Source of the DNA: Spirochaetaceae bacterium
GTDB lineage: Bacteria; Spirochaetota; Spirochaetia; DSM-27196; SLST01
Assembly: GCA_007118855.1 (NCBI GenBank)
Contig: SKQU01000214.1
Span: forward strand, 1 to 50,816
Direction of reading: 5' to 3'
Length of the DNA stretch: 50,816 nucleotides
Of the stretch, positions 41,665 to 50,285 are shown in pieces (positions within the stretch are counted from its first letter, which is position 1; each line of letters opens with the position of its first letter). Position numbers and translations under genes: made by a program. The notes under the pieces were generated by a model, which saw only the letters and a program-made list of their open reading frames with translations, was not told the DNA's origin and ran no database searches.

Positions 41665-43037
41665 TCCATTCCCCCGAAAAAAGCGTCGTGGACCGCGTTG
41701 AGCGTCCGCTCGCGGTCACACCGGTGAACGACGAAGGAGATGTTCATCTCCGAGGATCCCTGGGCGATTGCGAGGACGTTGATCCCGTTCTCGCCGAGCG
41801 TCTGGAAGAGCCGACCGGAAACACCGGGCTTTCCCCGCATCTTCTCGCCGATCACGGCCACGATCTCAAGGTCACGCTCCGCGGTGAACTGCTGGACCTT
41901 CTTCTGGTGCACCTCGGAGGCAAGCTCCTCCTCGAGCGCGCGAATCGCACGCTCGGCGTCGCGGTCCGGGATCACGAAGCAGATACTGTGCTCGGAGGAG
42001 GCCTGCGAGATCATGACGATGTTGATCCGGGCGGCAGCGAGCGAAGAGAAGATGCGCCCGGCCATTCCCGTGGAGCCGACCATGCCGCCGCCCTCGACGT
42101 TGACGAGCGCGACGTTCTCGATCGAGGCGATCCCGGTGACAAAGGCACGCGAGCTCGTGTGCGAAGCGATGAGCGTTCCCGGCAGCTCGGGCGTCAGCGT
42201 ATTCCTGATCCGAAGCGGTATCCCCCGTTCGACCGCCGGAACCATCGTGTACGGGTGGATGACCTTCGCCCCGAAGTAGGAGAGCTCCATCGCCTCCTGG
42301 TAGCTGATCTCAGGCAGGACGAAGGCGCGGGGGACGAAGCGCGGATCGGCGCTGTAGACCCCGTCGACATCGGTCCAGATCTCGATCGCGGTCGCATCTG
42401 CACCGGCGCCGATGATAGACGCGGTGTAGTCGCTGCCGTTCCTTCCGAGCGTCGTCGTCACGCCCGCCGCGGTCGCCGCGATGAACCCGGTCACGACCGG
42501 CAGATCGTCTCCGTCCAGGTGCGTGCGGATGAGCTCGTAGCTCGATGCGAAGTCCACGGCGGCGCTCCCGTGAGCGGCGTCCGTGCGGATGATCTCACGC
42601 CCGTCTACATACCGGGCCGAAAGGCCTGAGCGCCGCAGCGCCGCAGCGATGATCGTCGTGCTCAGCTGTTCCCCGTACCCAGCGATCAGATCCATCGTCC
42701 GTGGCGTACACTCGCGAACGAGGAGGACACCGTGCAACAGTTCCTCGAGCTCGTCGCACAGCCGACCGACGCAGCGTGCGAGCTCGTCGTCGTCCGGACA
42801 CAGCTCAGCGGCAACCTCGAGATGCCGGGTGCGGATCGCACGAGCCTGGTCGGTGAAGACCTCCAGTCCTGCGGCCGCCTGGGCGGCCGCGTCGAGCAGG
42901 CCGTCGGTAACCCCGCCCATCGCCGAGCACACGACGCAGACCCGCTCGACGCGGTGGTTGACGGTCACGATGTCCAGAACGGTGGAAATCCGACCGCCGT
43001 CGGCAAGCGAACTCCCGCCAAACTTCATTATCTTCAT
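41661..43037 (-). CDS. lysC: Aspartate kinase
   Basis: LysC phosphorylates aspartate, the entry to lysine, threonine and methionine. The 458-residue monofunctional kinase starts with MKIMKFGGSSL, has GFIAATAAGVTTTLGRNGSD (the binding site) and two ACT domains after about residue 300, expected to bind lysine or threonine for feedback control. Its pairing with thrC suggests threonine control. It is the first gene of the operon. The ATG at 43037 gives the usual N-terminus; GATACC lies just upstream and no Shine-Dalgarno is seen. An in-frame GTG at 43070 would add 11 residues that look unlike the family. Confidence 0.95.
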   Translation of the reverse strand: MKIMKFGGSSLADGGRISTVLDIVTVNHRVERVCVVCSAMGGVTDGLLDAAAQAAAGLEVFTDQARAIRTRHLEVAAELCPDDDELARCVGRLCDELEELLHGVLLVRECTPRTMDLIAGYGEQLSTTIIAAALRRSGLSARYVDGREIIRTDAAHGSAAVDFASSYELIRTHLDGDDLPVVTGFIAATAAGVTTTLGRNGSDYTASIIGAGADATAIEIWTDVDGVYSADPRFVPRAFVLPEISYQEAMELSYFGAKVIHPYTMVPAVERGIPLRIRNTLTPELPGTLIASHTSSRAFVTGIASIENVALVNVEGGGMVGSTGMAGRIFSSLAAARINIVMISQASSEHSICFVIPDRDAERAIRALEEELASEVHQKKVQQFTAERDLEIVAVIGEKMRGKPGVSGRLFQTLGENGINVLAIAQGSSEMNISFVVHRCDRERTLNAVHDAFFGGME

Positions 43038-43053
43038 AGAGGTATCGCCCGTA

Positions 43054-43082
43054 TTGGTGCGGACGCGCACTCAGAGTATGAT
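43054..43082 (+). promoter_or_regulatory. Promoter of the secreted Asp-loop protein gene
   Basis: TTGGTG (43054-43059), 17 bases, TATGAT (43077-43082), 12 bases to the ATG; the leader would be about 5-6 bases. Confidence 0.45.
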
Positions 43083-43094
43083 GAAGAACGCCTG

Positions 43095-44201
43095 ATGCGC
43101 AACACAGTACCGAGCCGCCATGTCTGCCTCCTCATCGCGACGCTGATGTGTCTCAGCGCGGCTCTACCCATGTCCGCGGAGGAAACCGACGGCCCGACGC
43201 CGGCTCTCGTCCTCGAAAGCGCATTGCGGTTTTCGCCCCGGTACACGAGCCCGGTTCTCAGACCGGACGGCCTTCCCGTTGCCATCTATGACGACTTGAA
43301 CGGGAACGGGCGGCTCGACGTCGCCATTCTCACGATCGTCCAGGATCCCCGGCTGGAAGCCTATGCGGACACGCTCTCGAATCCACTGCGGATCTACGAC
43401 CCGGATGCGGTAGAGCCTACCTACATACTCGAGACCTATTTCAGCGGTCAGCAGGCGATCGTGACGGTGGAGCTGGGGCGACACGACGTGTGGAGCGGGA
43501 TCAGCCTGAGGCGACTGACGGCCGAACGGTATCCGGTGGCGATCGAGATCGGGTTCCGAAGCCGATCCGGGATCCGCACGGACCTCGTCGTCTACCACGC
43601 GGGAGGAACAATTTCGCGGTTTTCGCTTGACGAGAGCCGTAACCAGCGGGGGATGATCGCCGACATTGACGGGGACGGCGCGCTGGATATCGCGACCGCC
43701 CGGCGGGCGCCGGAGGCGGGACGCGGCTACGAAACATACCTGGAGCTGTACAAGCTCGAGCCCGGCGGATACAGGCGCACCGCATCGCTTCCGCTGGTGC
43801 GCTCGGTGAACGACTTCCTCGCGGCGGCCGCCCGTGAGATGGAATCCGGTTCGTGGGCAGCGGTACGGGATCGGGTTGGAGCACCGTCGCACGCGCCGCC
43901 TTCGGCCGACCGGATCGCCGCGGTTCTGGAGGCGGCGTTCGCAGGCATCCCGGACGACGAGATGGCCCAAAGCCGTTTTGACTACCCGGCGACCGGATCG
44001 GCGGTCGAGCGCGTCACCTTTCCGCGGCTTGTCGACAATCCATTCCCCGCTCCCTTTCTGGGTCGAAGCTTCAGGCTCGTCTTTCGCGTCGAATGCTCTG
44101 AGGAGGCACCCCGCTTCTTCGAGGCAATCGTGGGCCTCGCCGCGAACCCTTTCACCGGCGTACCGCTGGCTTTCTTGACAGAGCACGTTGACGGGCGGTA
44201 G
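43095..44201 (+). CDS. Exported protein with two Asp-rich calcium-loop motifs
   Basis: I do not recognise a family for this 368-residue protein. It has a signal peptide (RHVCLLIATLMCLSAALPMSA, cut site after MSA) and two loops of the dockerin/FG-GAP calcium type: DDLNGNGRLDVAIL (near 65) and ADIDGDGALDIATAR (near 195). In both, Asp/Asn residues alternate every second position as in calcium-binding loops of beta-propeller proteins. The rest is mixed. It should be outside the cytoplasm. It is nine bases upstream of murA, and the -35 of murA lies inside its last codons. Confidence 0.75.
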   Translation: MRNTVPSRHVCLLIATLMCLSAALPMSAEETDGPTPALVLESALRFSPRYTSPVLRPDGLPVAIYDDLNGNGRLDVAILTIVQDPRLEAYADTLSNPLRIYDPDAVEPTYILETYFSGQQAIVTVELGRHDVWSGISLRRLTAERYPVAIEIGFRSRSGIRTDLVVYHAGGTISRFSLDESRNQRGMIADIDGDGALDIATARRAPEAGRGYETYLELYKLEPGGYRRTASLPLVRSVNDFLAAAAREMESGSWAAVRDRVGAPSHAPPSADRIAAVLEAAFAGIPDDEMAQSRFDYPATGSAVERVTFPRLVDNPFPAPFLGRSFRLVFRVECSEEAPRFFEAIVGLAANPFTGVPLAFLTEHVDGR

Positions 44202-44204
44202 CAT
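44175..44204 (+). promoter_or_regulatory. Promoter of murA, apparently leaderless
   Basis: Consensus TTGACA (44175-44180), 18 bases, TAGCAT (44199-44204), 6 bases to the GTG at 44211. The -35 is within the end of the preceding coding region. Confidence 0.6.
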
Positions 44205-44210
44205 CCGGGC

Positions 44211-45494
44211 GTGAACCGTTACGAGATCGAGGGCAGCTATCCCATCCGCGGCCGCATCCGCGCGAGTGGAAACAAGAATGCGGCACTCCCGTGCATCGCC
44301 GCGGCGCTCCTGACCGACGAGCCGGTCGTGCTTCGCAATATCCCGGACATTGAGGACGTCCACGTCATGCTCGAGGTGCTCTCCCAGCTTGGCGCGACGG
44401 TGGAGAAACTTCCCGGGCACGGCGAATGGCGGATCACAACCCACGACATCACGAGCTCGGAGGTCCCGCTCGAGCTCGCCCGCAAGATCCGGGCGTCGAT
44501 CCTCCTTGCCGGGCCGCTTCTCGCCCGAACCGGCCGGGTCCAGCTCCCGCCGCCCGGAGGCGACGTGATCGGCCGTCGTCGTCTGGACACACACTTTCTT
44601 GCGCTGAGCGCCCTTGGCGCCCAGGTGGAGATCGACGGGGTGTTCAACCTGACCGCCAACAAGCTCGTCGGCGTCGAGATCTTCCTGGACGAGGCGTCGG
44701 TCACGGCGACCGAGAACGCGATCATGGCGGCGGTCCTTGCCGAGGGCAGGACGGTCATCCAGAACGCCGCGAGCGAGCCGCACGTGCAGGATCTGTGCCG
44801 CATGCTGAACTCGATGGGAGCGAAGATCACCGGCATCGGCTCCAACATCCTGACGATTTCGGGCGTCTCCCGGCTCCACGGAAGCGAGTACAAGATCGGG
44901 TCGGACTTCATGGAGGTAGGTTCGTTCATCGGGCTCGCCGCGGTCACCAGAGGTGACCTGATCATCGAGGACGCCACGCCGGCCAACCTGAAGATGACCC
45001 GACTCGCATTCGCCAAGCTCGGGATTCACTGGGAACGCGACGGGGAGGACATCCGCGTCCCGTCGGGACAGGCGCTTCGCGTGGTCCCGGACATGGGCGG
45101 CATGATCCCCAAGATCGACGATGCGCCATGGCCGGGATTCCCGCCGGACCTGACGAGTATCATCACGGTCGTGGCGACCCAGGTTGAGGGGACCGTGCTG
45201 ATCCACGAGAAGATGTTCGACGCGCGGATGTTCTTCGTGGACAAGCTCATCGCGATGGGTGCCCGGATCGTCCTCTGTGACCCGCACCGCGCGGTCGTCA
45301 GCGGACCATCCCGGCTCTCCGGCAGCGAGATGACATCACCGGACGTGCGGGCGGGCATGGCGATGGTCATCGCGGCGATCTGCGCGGAAGGAACGAGCAC
45401 GATCCACAACGTCTACCAGATCGAACGGGGATACGAGAATCTGGTGGGCCGCCTGCGCCGGCTCGGCGCGCGAATCTCCGGCGATCAGGAGTAG
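44211..45494 (+). CDS. murA: UDP-N-acetylglucosamine 1-carboxyvinyltransferase, Asp active-site form
   Basis: MurA transfers enolpyruvate from phosphoenolpyruvate to UDP-GlcNAc, the first committed step of peptidoglycan synthesis. The 427-residue protein has NKNAALP (K22), [17 protein letters not shown], NGxx-type loops and [15 protein letters not shown]. At the site of the catalytic Cys (Cys115 of Escherichia coli) it has Asp: D118 in [11 protein letters not shown]. The same change in Borrelia, Mycobacterium and Chlamydia makes MurA active but resistant to fosfomycin. The start is GTG with no Shine-Dalgarno. The last 10 bases overlap the convergent DjlA-like gene. Confidence 0.96.
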   Translation: MNRYEIEGSYPIRGRIRASGNKNAALPCIAAALLTDEPVVLRNIPDIEDVHVMLEVLSQLGATVEKLPGHGEWRITTHDITSSEVPLELARKIRASILLAGPLLARTGRVQLPPPGGDVIGRRRLDTHFLALSALGAQVEIDGVFNLTANKLVGVEIFLDEASVTATENAIMAAVLAEGRTVIQNAASEPHVQDLCRMLNSMGAKITGIGSNILTISGVSRLHGSEYKIGSDFMEVGSFIGLAAVTRGDLIIEDATPANLKMTRLAFAKLGIHWERDGEDIRVPSGQALRVVPDMGGMIPKIDDAPWPGFPPDLTSIITVVATQVEGTVLIHEKMFDARMFFVDKLIAMGARIVLCDPHRAVVSGPSRLSGSEMTSPDVRAGMAMVIAAICAEGTSTIHNVYQIERGYENLVGRLRRLGARISGDQE

Positions 45495-46228
45495 TCGCGA
45501 ACCTTCTCGTAGGCCGCCAGGACACGCTTGAACGCCTGTTCGGTCGCCTCCCGCTGGTCCGCGGTCAGAGAGCCGGCGGTATCGGGGTGAAACTGGGCGG
45601 CAAGGCGTCGGTAGGCGGTTCGTACGAGATCCGGGCTCGCATCGCGGGGTACGCCGAGCACGAGACAGGCCTCCGGATCGAGCAGCCGTACGGTCGTGAA
45701 CGTGTCCAGGATGAACCGTTCGTCGATTCCGACGCGGCGCGCGAGCCCGCGGATCTCGTCGCCCTGTGCCGGGCTCGCTCCTTCGTCCTTCACCGCGTCC
45801 CACACCGCCGCAAACAGCCGCTCCCGCTCCTGCGGCGTCGTGTGCGTGCGCACCAGGCCGGCGAAGCGCTCCGCCCCTGCCCACTCCTGCGTCGCCGCGG
45901 TGGCGATCATCCGTTCCACGAGCCGACGCGAGTAGCGGTCCGGGAAGTGCGGCCGGCACCGTTCCACCAGCAGTCCAAGCGGTTCGGACTCCGGAGCTCC
46001 GTAGCCGCCCCTGAGGCGACCGTAGAGCGCACCGGTGAGCGGCACGAAACAGGGCAGCCACGGCGGCGCGGGCATCCCTTCGAGAAACCGGAGCACGGCC
46101 CGGCTGACCCGACGCTCGACGAGCACGAGATCGCACAGCAGCCCGAGCAGCAGCCCGAAGAGGGCACCGTAGACCCCGCCGAGGGCACCAACGGCAACCC
46201 CGGCGACGGTGCCCCACCAGGTTCTCAT
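45485..46228 (-). CDS. DjlA-like membrane co-chaperone (TerB region plus J domain)
   Basis: A 247-residue protein. The N-terminus has one or two glycine-rich transmembrane segments (about 8-35, [20 protein letters not shown]). Residues about 75-180 resemble a TerB/DjlA helical domain with acidic positions. The C-terminal 65 residues are a J domain with HPD in [10 protein letters not shown], and YRRLA and AYEKVR as helices II and IV. J domains stimulate DnaK ATPase, so this protein probably brings DnaK to the membrane. It overlaps the large membrane protein gene by four bases (ATGA) and is the last gene of that operon. Confidence 0.8.
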   Translation of the reverse strand: MRTWWGTVAGVAVGALGGVYGALFGLLLGLLCDLVLVERRVSRAVLRFLEGMPAPPWLPCFVPLTGALYGRLRGGYGAPESEPLGLLVERCRPHFPDRYSRRLVERMIATAATQEWAGAERFAGLVRTHTTPQERERLFAAVWDAVKDEGASPAQGDEIRGLARRVGIDERFILDTFTTVRLLDPEACLVLGVPRDASPDLVRTAYRRLAAQFHPDTAGSLTADQREATEQAFKRVLAAYEKVRDYS

Positions 46229-47922
46229 TCCCGCGTCCCGAGCGCGAGGTAGGAGAGCGAGGCGAAGAGCAGAACAGCCTGCAGCACGATGGTCAGGGCG
46301 AGCGCTCCGCCGAAGCCGACCGCGAGAAGCAGCGTCGCGAGCACGATGCGCTGGGCGTAGACGAGGCCGAAGGAGAGCGGCACCAGGAGAAACGGGATGA
46401 GCGGGACGAGGAGCAGCGTCGGCAGCGGAGGCAGATGGAGATAACGGCTGCGGTACCGCCAGCCGAATCCCGCGAGCGCAAGCGAGAATACGAGGTAGGC
46501 GAAGGGAACGACGACGCGCATCAGGAACTCGAGCGTTATTGGTTCGCTCACCATGCCGTACCGGTCGGCCGCGGTGATCGTCCGCGAGAGCGAGGCGATA
46601 TTCGCGGCCTCCGGCCGCCGCGACACATCCGCAAGCAGCACGAGCTCATCGGCACTGGGAGCGATCTCGAGCAGCCCGTGGGTAACGGAGTCGGAATCGC
46701 CGGCATGGATGGTCGGTCCCGTCCGGGTTCCGCGCGGACCGCGATCAATGACGCTCACGATGAAGTGTCCGGCGGCGTGCTTCCCGTAGTCACTCGAGGC
46801 ATGCCTGAGCACGCTCCCCTCACGGTCGACTTCGATCCACTCGATCTGCTGGGCGTAGAGTCCGGAGCCGGTGGCGACGAGCTTGTCGATCGCTACGATC
46901 TCTACAGACTGTTCAACGGCCCGGTTGACGAAGACCAGACCGGGGGTACCGGGCAGACGGAGGGCGTCTACCACTTCGTCGCGGAACACCGTGAGGCCGG
47001 AGACCTGGTCCTCGGCCGCGCGAAGGTAGCGCGCCACGTCTGCATCGCGGGGATACTCCTGCGCGAGCGCAGCAAACTGGTAGTACGCCCCAACGGAGTC
47101 TCCGCGCGTCAGTGCTTCCCTCGCCCGCTGCTTGCGCCAGAACAGTATTCCCGCCTCGCTCTCGCGATCGTCGGGCGCGAGCGAGGCGAGCGATTCGAGG
47201 GACTGCGCCGCGATTCGCGCCGCCTCGTCGCCGGCCGGATCGAGCGACAGCGCCAGGCTCGCCATGTAGTGCGCCGTTGAGTAGTCGGCACGGCCCATCG
47301 CGACCACCGCCCGGTCCACCAACTCCGCAGCGGTCGCCCGTTCGGGAATCCGGAGCTCCGGCGGCGCCTCGTCTGCGGCTTCTACGGGCTCCTGCCGTCG
47401 CTGGTGCTCGCGAATCTCGATCAGCATCTGTTCGATCTGATCGCTTCGTCCAACAAGCGCGAGGTACTGGTTCAGCTGCTCCTGCGCCCGCTCATAGTCC
47501 TGCTCGGCGCGTGCGGCCTCGGCCGATTCGCGCAGCTGCAAGGCGAGCGTCGTGGTCAGCTCGAGCGAGTCGACACGCGCGACGGCGCTCGGATAACCGA
47601 CCAGGTAGCCGACGGAGAACACGAGGGTCGTCGCGAGCAGCAGCGCGATCGGCTGCCCGAACCGCTCGAAGCTCGATCCTCTGCTGACGGGCGCCGACAT
47701 GGGGATGAGCCAGGCGAACACAATGAGAACTGCCCACCCCTGGAAAGCGGGGGCGAGCCCCAGGAACTCCTCCCAGGTCCGGGCGACGATCCACTGCCAC
47801 TGCAGTTCCGCAAGCACGGTCCTGGTGGTAAACGCGAAGACGGACATCAGGAGCAGAAAGCCAAAGGCGAGGGCGTGACAGAGCACGGAAACGACCAGGA
47901 GCTTCTTCCAGGAATCAGCCAT
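46225..47922 (-). CDS. Membrane protein with 3 TM - large soluble - 3 TM layout
   Basis: A 565-residue protein not assigned to a family. About three transmembrane segments lie at 8-30, 47-68 and 85-105, and three at about 470-565. The middle 360 residues start with helical, TPR-like repeats (YERAQEQLNQYLALVG, DYSTAHYMASLALSLDPAG) and end with a beta-rich part (VSGLTVFRDEVVDAL to SVIDRG). The 3-soluble-3 topology is that of LptF/LptG permeases, as is the neighbour's, but the helical insert is not typical. The ATG at 47922 begins the first transmembrane helix and overlaps the upstream gene's end by 8 bases. Confidence 0.75.
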   Translation of the reverse strand: MADSWKKLLVVSVLCHALAFGFLLLMSVFAFTTRTVLAELQWQWIVARTWEEFLGLAPAFQGWAVLIVFAWLIPMSAPVSRGSSFERFGQPIALLLATTLVFSVGYLVGYPSAVARVDSLELTTTLALQLRESAEAARAEQDYERAQEQLNQYLALVGRSDQIEQMLIEIREHQRRQEPVEAADEAPPELRIPERATAAELVDRAVVAMGRADYSTAHYMASLALSLDPAGDEAARIAAQSLESLASLAPDDRESEAGILFWRKQRAREALTRGDSVGAYYQFAALAQEYPRDADVARYLRAAEDQVSGLTVFRDEVVDALRLPGTPGLVFVNRAVEQSVEIVAIDKLVATGSGLYAQQIEWIEVDREGSVLRHASSDYGKHAAGHFIVSVIDRGPRGTRTGPTIHAGDSDSVTHGLLEIAPSADELVLLADVSRRPEAANIASLSRTITAADRYGMVSEPITLEFLMRVVVPFAYLVFSLALAGFGWRYRSRYLHLPPLPTLLLVPLIPFLLVPLSFGLVYAQRIVLATLLLAVGFGGALALTIVLQAVLLFASLSYLALGTRE

Positions 47923-48886
47923 TGCGCAACCCGCCGCGCGTCTCGCGCCGCCATTCGGCGTATGAAGGAAGAAAGACCAGGACCGCAAGCAGACCGAGCC
48001 CAATGGCCGTGAGGATGACCGCGGGCGCGATCGGCAGGATCGTTGAGTCCAGGGCGGCGATGAGCACGGGGCGCAGCGCGCCGGTCCGCGACGCCGGCAC
48101 GATCCAGAGAGCGAGCCGCAGGCAGCCGAGCGCCAATGCAGCGTTGAACAGCGGCCAACGGGTCAGCCGGACCACGGTCCAGCACCCCAGAACGAAGAAG
48201 GCAAAGGCGGCGAGAGTGAGGATCGTGGGCACCGCCAACGGGCCGTCCAGGGCAAGGAGGCGAGCGGTTTCGCCGATGTCCGCTCTCAGCCGCGTCGCGT
48301 GGTGCGGAGGTCGCACCATCGAGGGGTACGAGTTGGCGATGCGCCCCTCGAGATCGATGGGAGAGCGAGGATCGCCGGGAAGCTCCAGCACTGCGGCTTG
48401 CGGCCCCGGATGACGTGCGCCGCGGACCTGGAACGCCGGCCGATCGCGCTCGTCGTGGACCACCAGCGGAACCGGGTCGGTACCCACCGCGCGCAACGGA
48501 TAGAGGCGCCAGGTCTCGACCCGCACGATTCGCTGCGGCGGGAGCACGGGTGGGTTGCTCGCCGCGGGCGGAACGACGGCGAGCACGAACCCGCCGGCGA
48601 ACAGAGTCAGCGTCCACAACGCGAAGAGCGCGGGCATCGTGACACGGGGAACGGCTTCGGCACGTACGGCGGCAAAGAGACTCAGAACTGCTGCGAGAAG
48701 CGTCACCGGTATCCAGGCTTGCGCGATCCCCGCGAGGAAAAGTGGCACCAGGGGCTCCGGCGCGACTGTTCGGGCGGGATCAAAGCCGGTAACATACCCG
48801 TGCGCCGCGGCGAGGGCGCCGGCGACGGCGATGATCGTGACAAACCAGATGAGGAAACGCACCAGAAGGCGCACCGCGGCTTTCAC
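47915..48886 (-). CDS. Membrane protein with 3 TM - beta domain - 3 TM layout (LptF/LptG-like topology)
   Basis: A 323-residue membrane protein. About three transmembrane helices (5-27, 45-70, 80-105), a soluble part rich in short strands (about 112-205) and three more helices (215-235, 245-262, 280-305). IPVTLLAAVLSLFAAVRAEA resembles the second to third helix region of LptF/LptG, where P-x-x-L-L-x-A...E is common. LptF and LptG form the transmembrane part of the lipid exporter, but the sequence match is only by eye. It is the first gene of a three-gene operon with the larger membrane protein and the DjlA-like gene. A GTG start lies 7 bases after TACGAT. Confidence 0.7.
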   Translation of the reverse strand: MKAAVRLLVRFLIWFVTIIAVAGALAAAHGYVTGFDPARTVAPEPLVPLFLAGIAQAWIPVTLLAAVLSLFAAVRAEAVPRVTMPALFALWTLTLFAGGFVLAVVPPAASNPPVLPPQRIVRVETWRLYPLRAVGTDPVPLVVHDERDRPAFQVRGARHPGPQAAVLELPGDPRSPIDLEGRIANSYPSMVRPPHHATRLRADIGETARLLALDGPLAVPTILTLAAFAFFVLGCWTVVRLTRWPLFNAALALGCLRLALWIVPASRTGALRPVLIAALDSTILPIAPAVILTAIGLGLLAVLVFLPSYAEWRRETRGGLRNG

Positions 48887-48893
48887 CGGGCGA

Positions 48894-48922
48894 ATCGTAG
48901 CACGCGCCCCGGTTCAATGCAA
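48894..48922 (-). promoter_or_regulatory. Promoter of the three-gene membrane operon, apparently leaderless
   Basis: Minus strand TTGCAT (48917-48922), 17 bases, TACGAT (48894-48899), 7 bases to the GTG at 48886. Confidence 0.55.
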
Positions 48923-48953
48923 TGATTACCGATTCGGGTGAATAGGAAGGTCT

Positions 48954-49520
48954 GTGTCGGGTATACGAGAGGAGACCGAAGAGGCATTGGTCGCGCGCGC
49001 GAGAACCGGCGATCGAGAGGCGTTCGGGCTGCTCGTCCATGCCTATCTCCCCCGCCTCTACCGTGTTGCCTACGGCGTCGTGCGTAACGGGGAGGAGGCC
49101 GCGGACATCGCGCAGGACGCCTTCGTCCGCGCCTACCGGGCCATCCGGCGGTTCGATCCGTCACGACCGGTGTTTCCGTGGCTCTACCAGATCACGCGCA
49201 ACCTCGCGCTGAACCGGATCGCGCGGGTGCGCAACCGGGAAGGGACGCTCGAAATCGACTCGCTCGTCGCCCCCGGGAAAGGGCCCGAGGATGCCGTGGA
49301 AGCAGACGACGAGTGCGCCAGGATACGCCGGGCGGTCGCGCGGCTGCCGGAGCAGCATCGACTCGTGATCGAGCTGAACCACTTTCAGGAGTGCTCCTAC
49401 CGGGATATGGCGGAGATTCTCGGTATACCGGTCGGAACGGTCATGTCGCGCCTCTACCATGCGAGGAAGCGGCTGCGAACGGTTCTGGAAGAGGAGGAAC
49501 ACGGTGAACCCGTACGATGA
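48954..49520 (+). CDS. ECF-type RNA polymerase sigma factor (RpoE-like)
   Basis: A 188-residue sigma-70 family factor with regions 2 and 4 only. Region 2: ALVARARTGDREAFGLLVHAY, then AYGVVRNGEEAADIAQDAFVR cut as EEAADIAQDAFVRAYRAI and FPWLYQITRNLALN for -10 recognition. Region 4: LPEQHRLVIELNHFQECSYRDMAEILGIPVGTVMSRLYHAR, which holds the SYRDMAEILGIPVGTVMS helix-turn-helix. The GTG start has AGGAAGG three to ten bases upstream, and an anti-sigma gene begins inside its last codons, so it is likely inhibited until a signal arrives. Its own promoter is not recognisable as a standard -35/-10. Confidence 0.93.
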   Translation: MSGIREETEEALVARARTGDREAFGLLVHAYLPRLYRVAYGVVRNGEEAADIAQDAFVRAYRAIRRFDPSRPVFPWLYQITRNLALNRIARVRNREGTLEIDSLVAPGKGPEDAVEADDECARIRRAVARLPEQHRLVIELNHFQECSYRDMAEILGIPVGTVMSRLYHARKRLRTVLEEEEHGEPVR

Positions 49521-49968
49521 CGATCCGCAGGATACCCCGCTCGAAGACACGCGAGCGAAGATCCAGGCGCTCGTTGACAACGAGTTGCCCGATTCGGAGA
49601 TCGAGCCGGTACTGGAGACCATCCAGGGCTCGTACGAGTACCGGGCAGAATACGCGGAGCTACTGAGACTGCGCCGTCGGCTCGCTGCCGGCCCGGCGCC
49701 ACCGGTATCCGCCGACTGGCTGGCCAAAGCCGAGCGGCGCATCTCACGGCGCGTGACCCAGAGCGTCGGAGCAGTGCTCCTGGTTGGATCCTATGCCGTC
49801 CTGCTGGGGTACGCCCTGTTCACCTTCCTGCGCGACCCGGAGGTTCCCCGACTGGTCACCGTGCTCGTCGCGCTCGGCGCGCTCGGAATCGGTGCATTGC
49901 TCGTCAACGCCGTCGCGGATAGAATCCGGGAGAAGAAGACCGACCGTTATCGGGAGATCATACGATGA
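49504..49968 (+). CDS. Membrane anti-sigma factor, zinc-free form
   Basis: A 154-residue protein. Residues about 12-60 follow the anti-sigma domain pattern (ALVDNELPDSEIEPVLETI, then YRAEYAELLRLRRRLA), which in zinc-type proteins reads yLDGEL...HL..C..C. Here the His and both Cys are replaced, so it should bind the sigma factor without zinc. Two transmembrane segments follow (about 90-111 and 117-140). The GTG at 49504 has GAGGAGG upstream and overlaps the sigma gene by 17 bases; the YbjQ gene overlaps its stop by four. Position and layout support the role; binding is inferred. Confidence 0.78.
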   Translation: MNPYDDDPQDTPLEDTRAKIQALVDNELPDSEIEPVLETIQGSYEYRAEYAELLRLRRRLAAGPAPPVSADWLAKAERRISRRVTQSVGAVLLVGSYAVLLGYALFTFLRDPEVPRLVTVLVALGALGIGALLVNAVADRIREKKTDRYREIIR

Positions 49969-50285
49969 TAATCGCGACGAGCGAGTCGATCGCCGGCAAG
50001 AGGATTTCGGCGGTCCTGGGAATGGTGCGCGGGAATACGATCCGCGCCCGGCACATCGGCAAGGACGTGGTGGCCGCCTTCAAGAATCTCGCAGGCGGGG
50101 AAATCACGGACTACACGAAGATGCTGGCTGAGAGCCGCGAGCAGGCGCTCGACCGGATGATCGAGGACGCGGAGTCGCTTGGGGCCAACGCGATCGTCGC
50201 GGTCCGTTTCACGACAAGCTCGGTCATGCAGGGCGCCGCCGAGATCCTCGTCTACGGCACCGCCGTCCGCTGCGATGACGAATAG
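49965..50285 (+). CDS. YbjQ/UPF0145 family protein
   Basis: A 106-residue small protein of the YbjQ (UPF0145, putative heavy-metal-binding) family. The IATSESIAGKRISAVLGMVRG start, here 20 residues in length, plus ALDRMIEDAESLGANAIVAVRF and AAEILVYGTAV are the usual family marks. YbjQ proteins form pentamer rings; a defined role is unknown. The start overlaps the anti-sigma stop by four bases (ATGA), so it is in the sigma operon and may be part of the same stress response. Confidence 0.9.
   Translation: MIIATSESIAGKRISAVLGMVRGNTIRARHIGKDVVAAFKNLAGGEITDYTKMLAESREQALDRMIEDAESLGANAIVAVRFTTSSVMQGAAEILVYGTAVRCDDE

Noticed and set aside
43164-45287. A 707-codon minus-strand open frame opposite the secreted protein and murA
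   Set aside because: It crosses two real genes and their promoter and has no recognisable domain.
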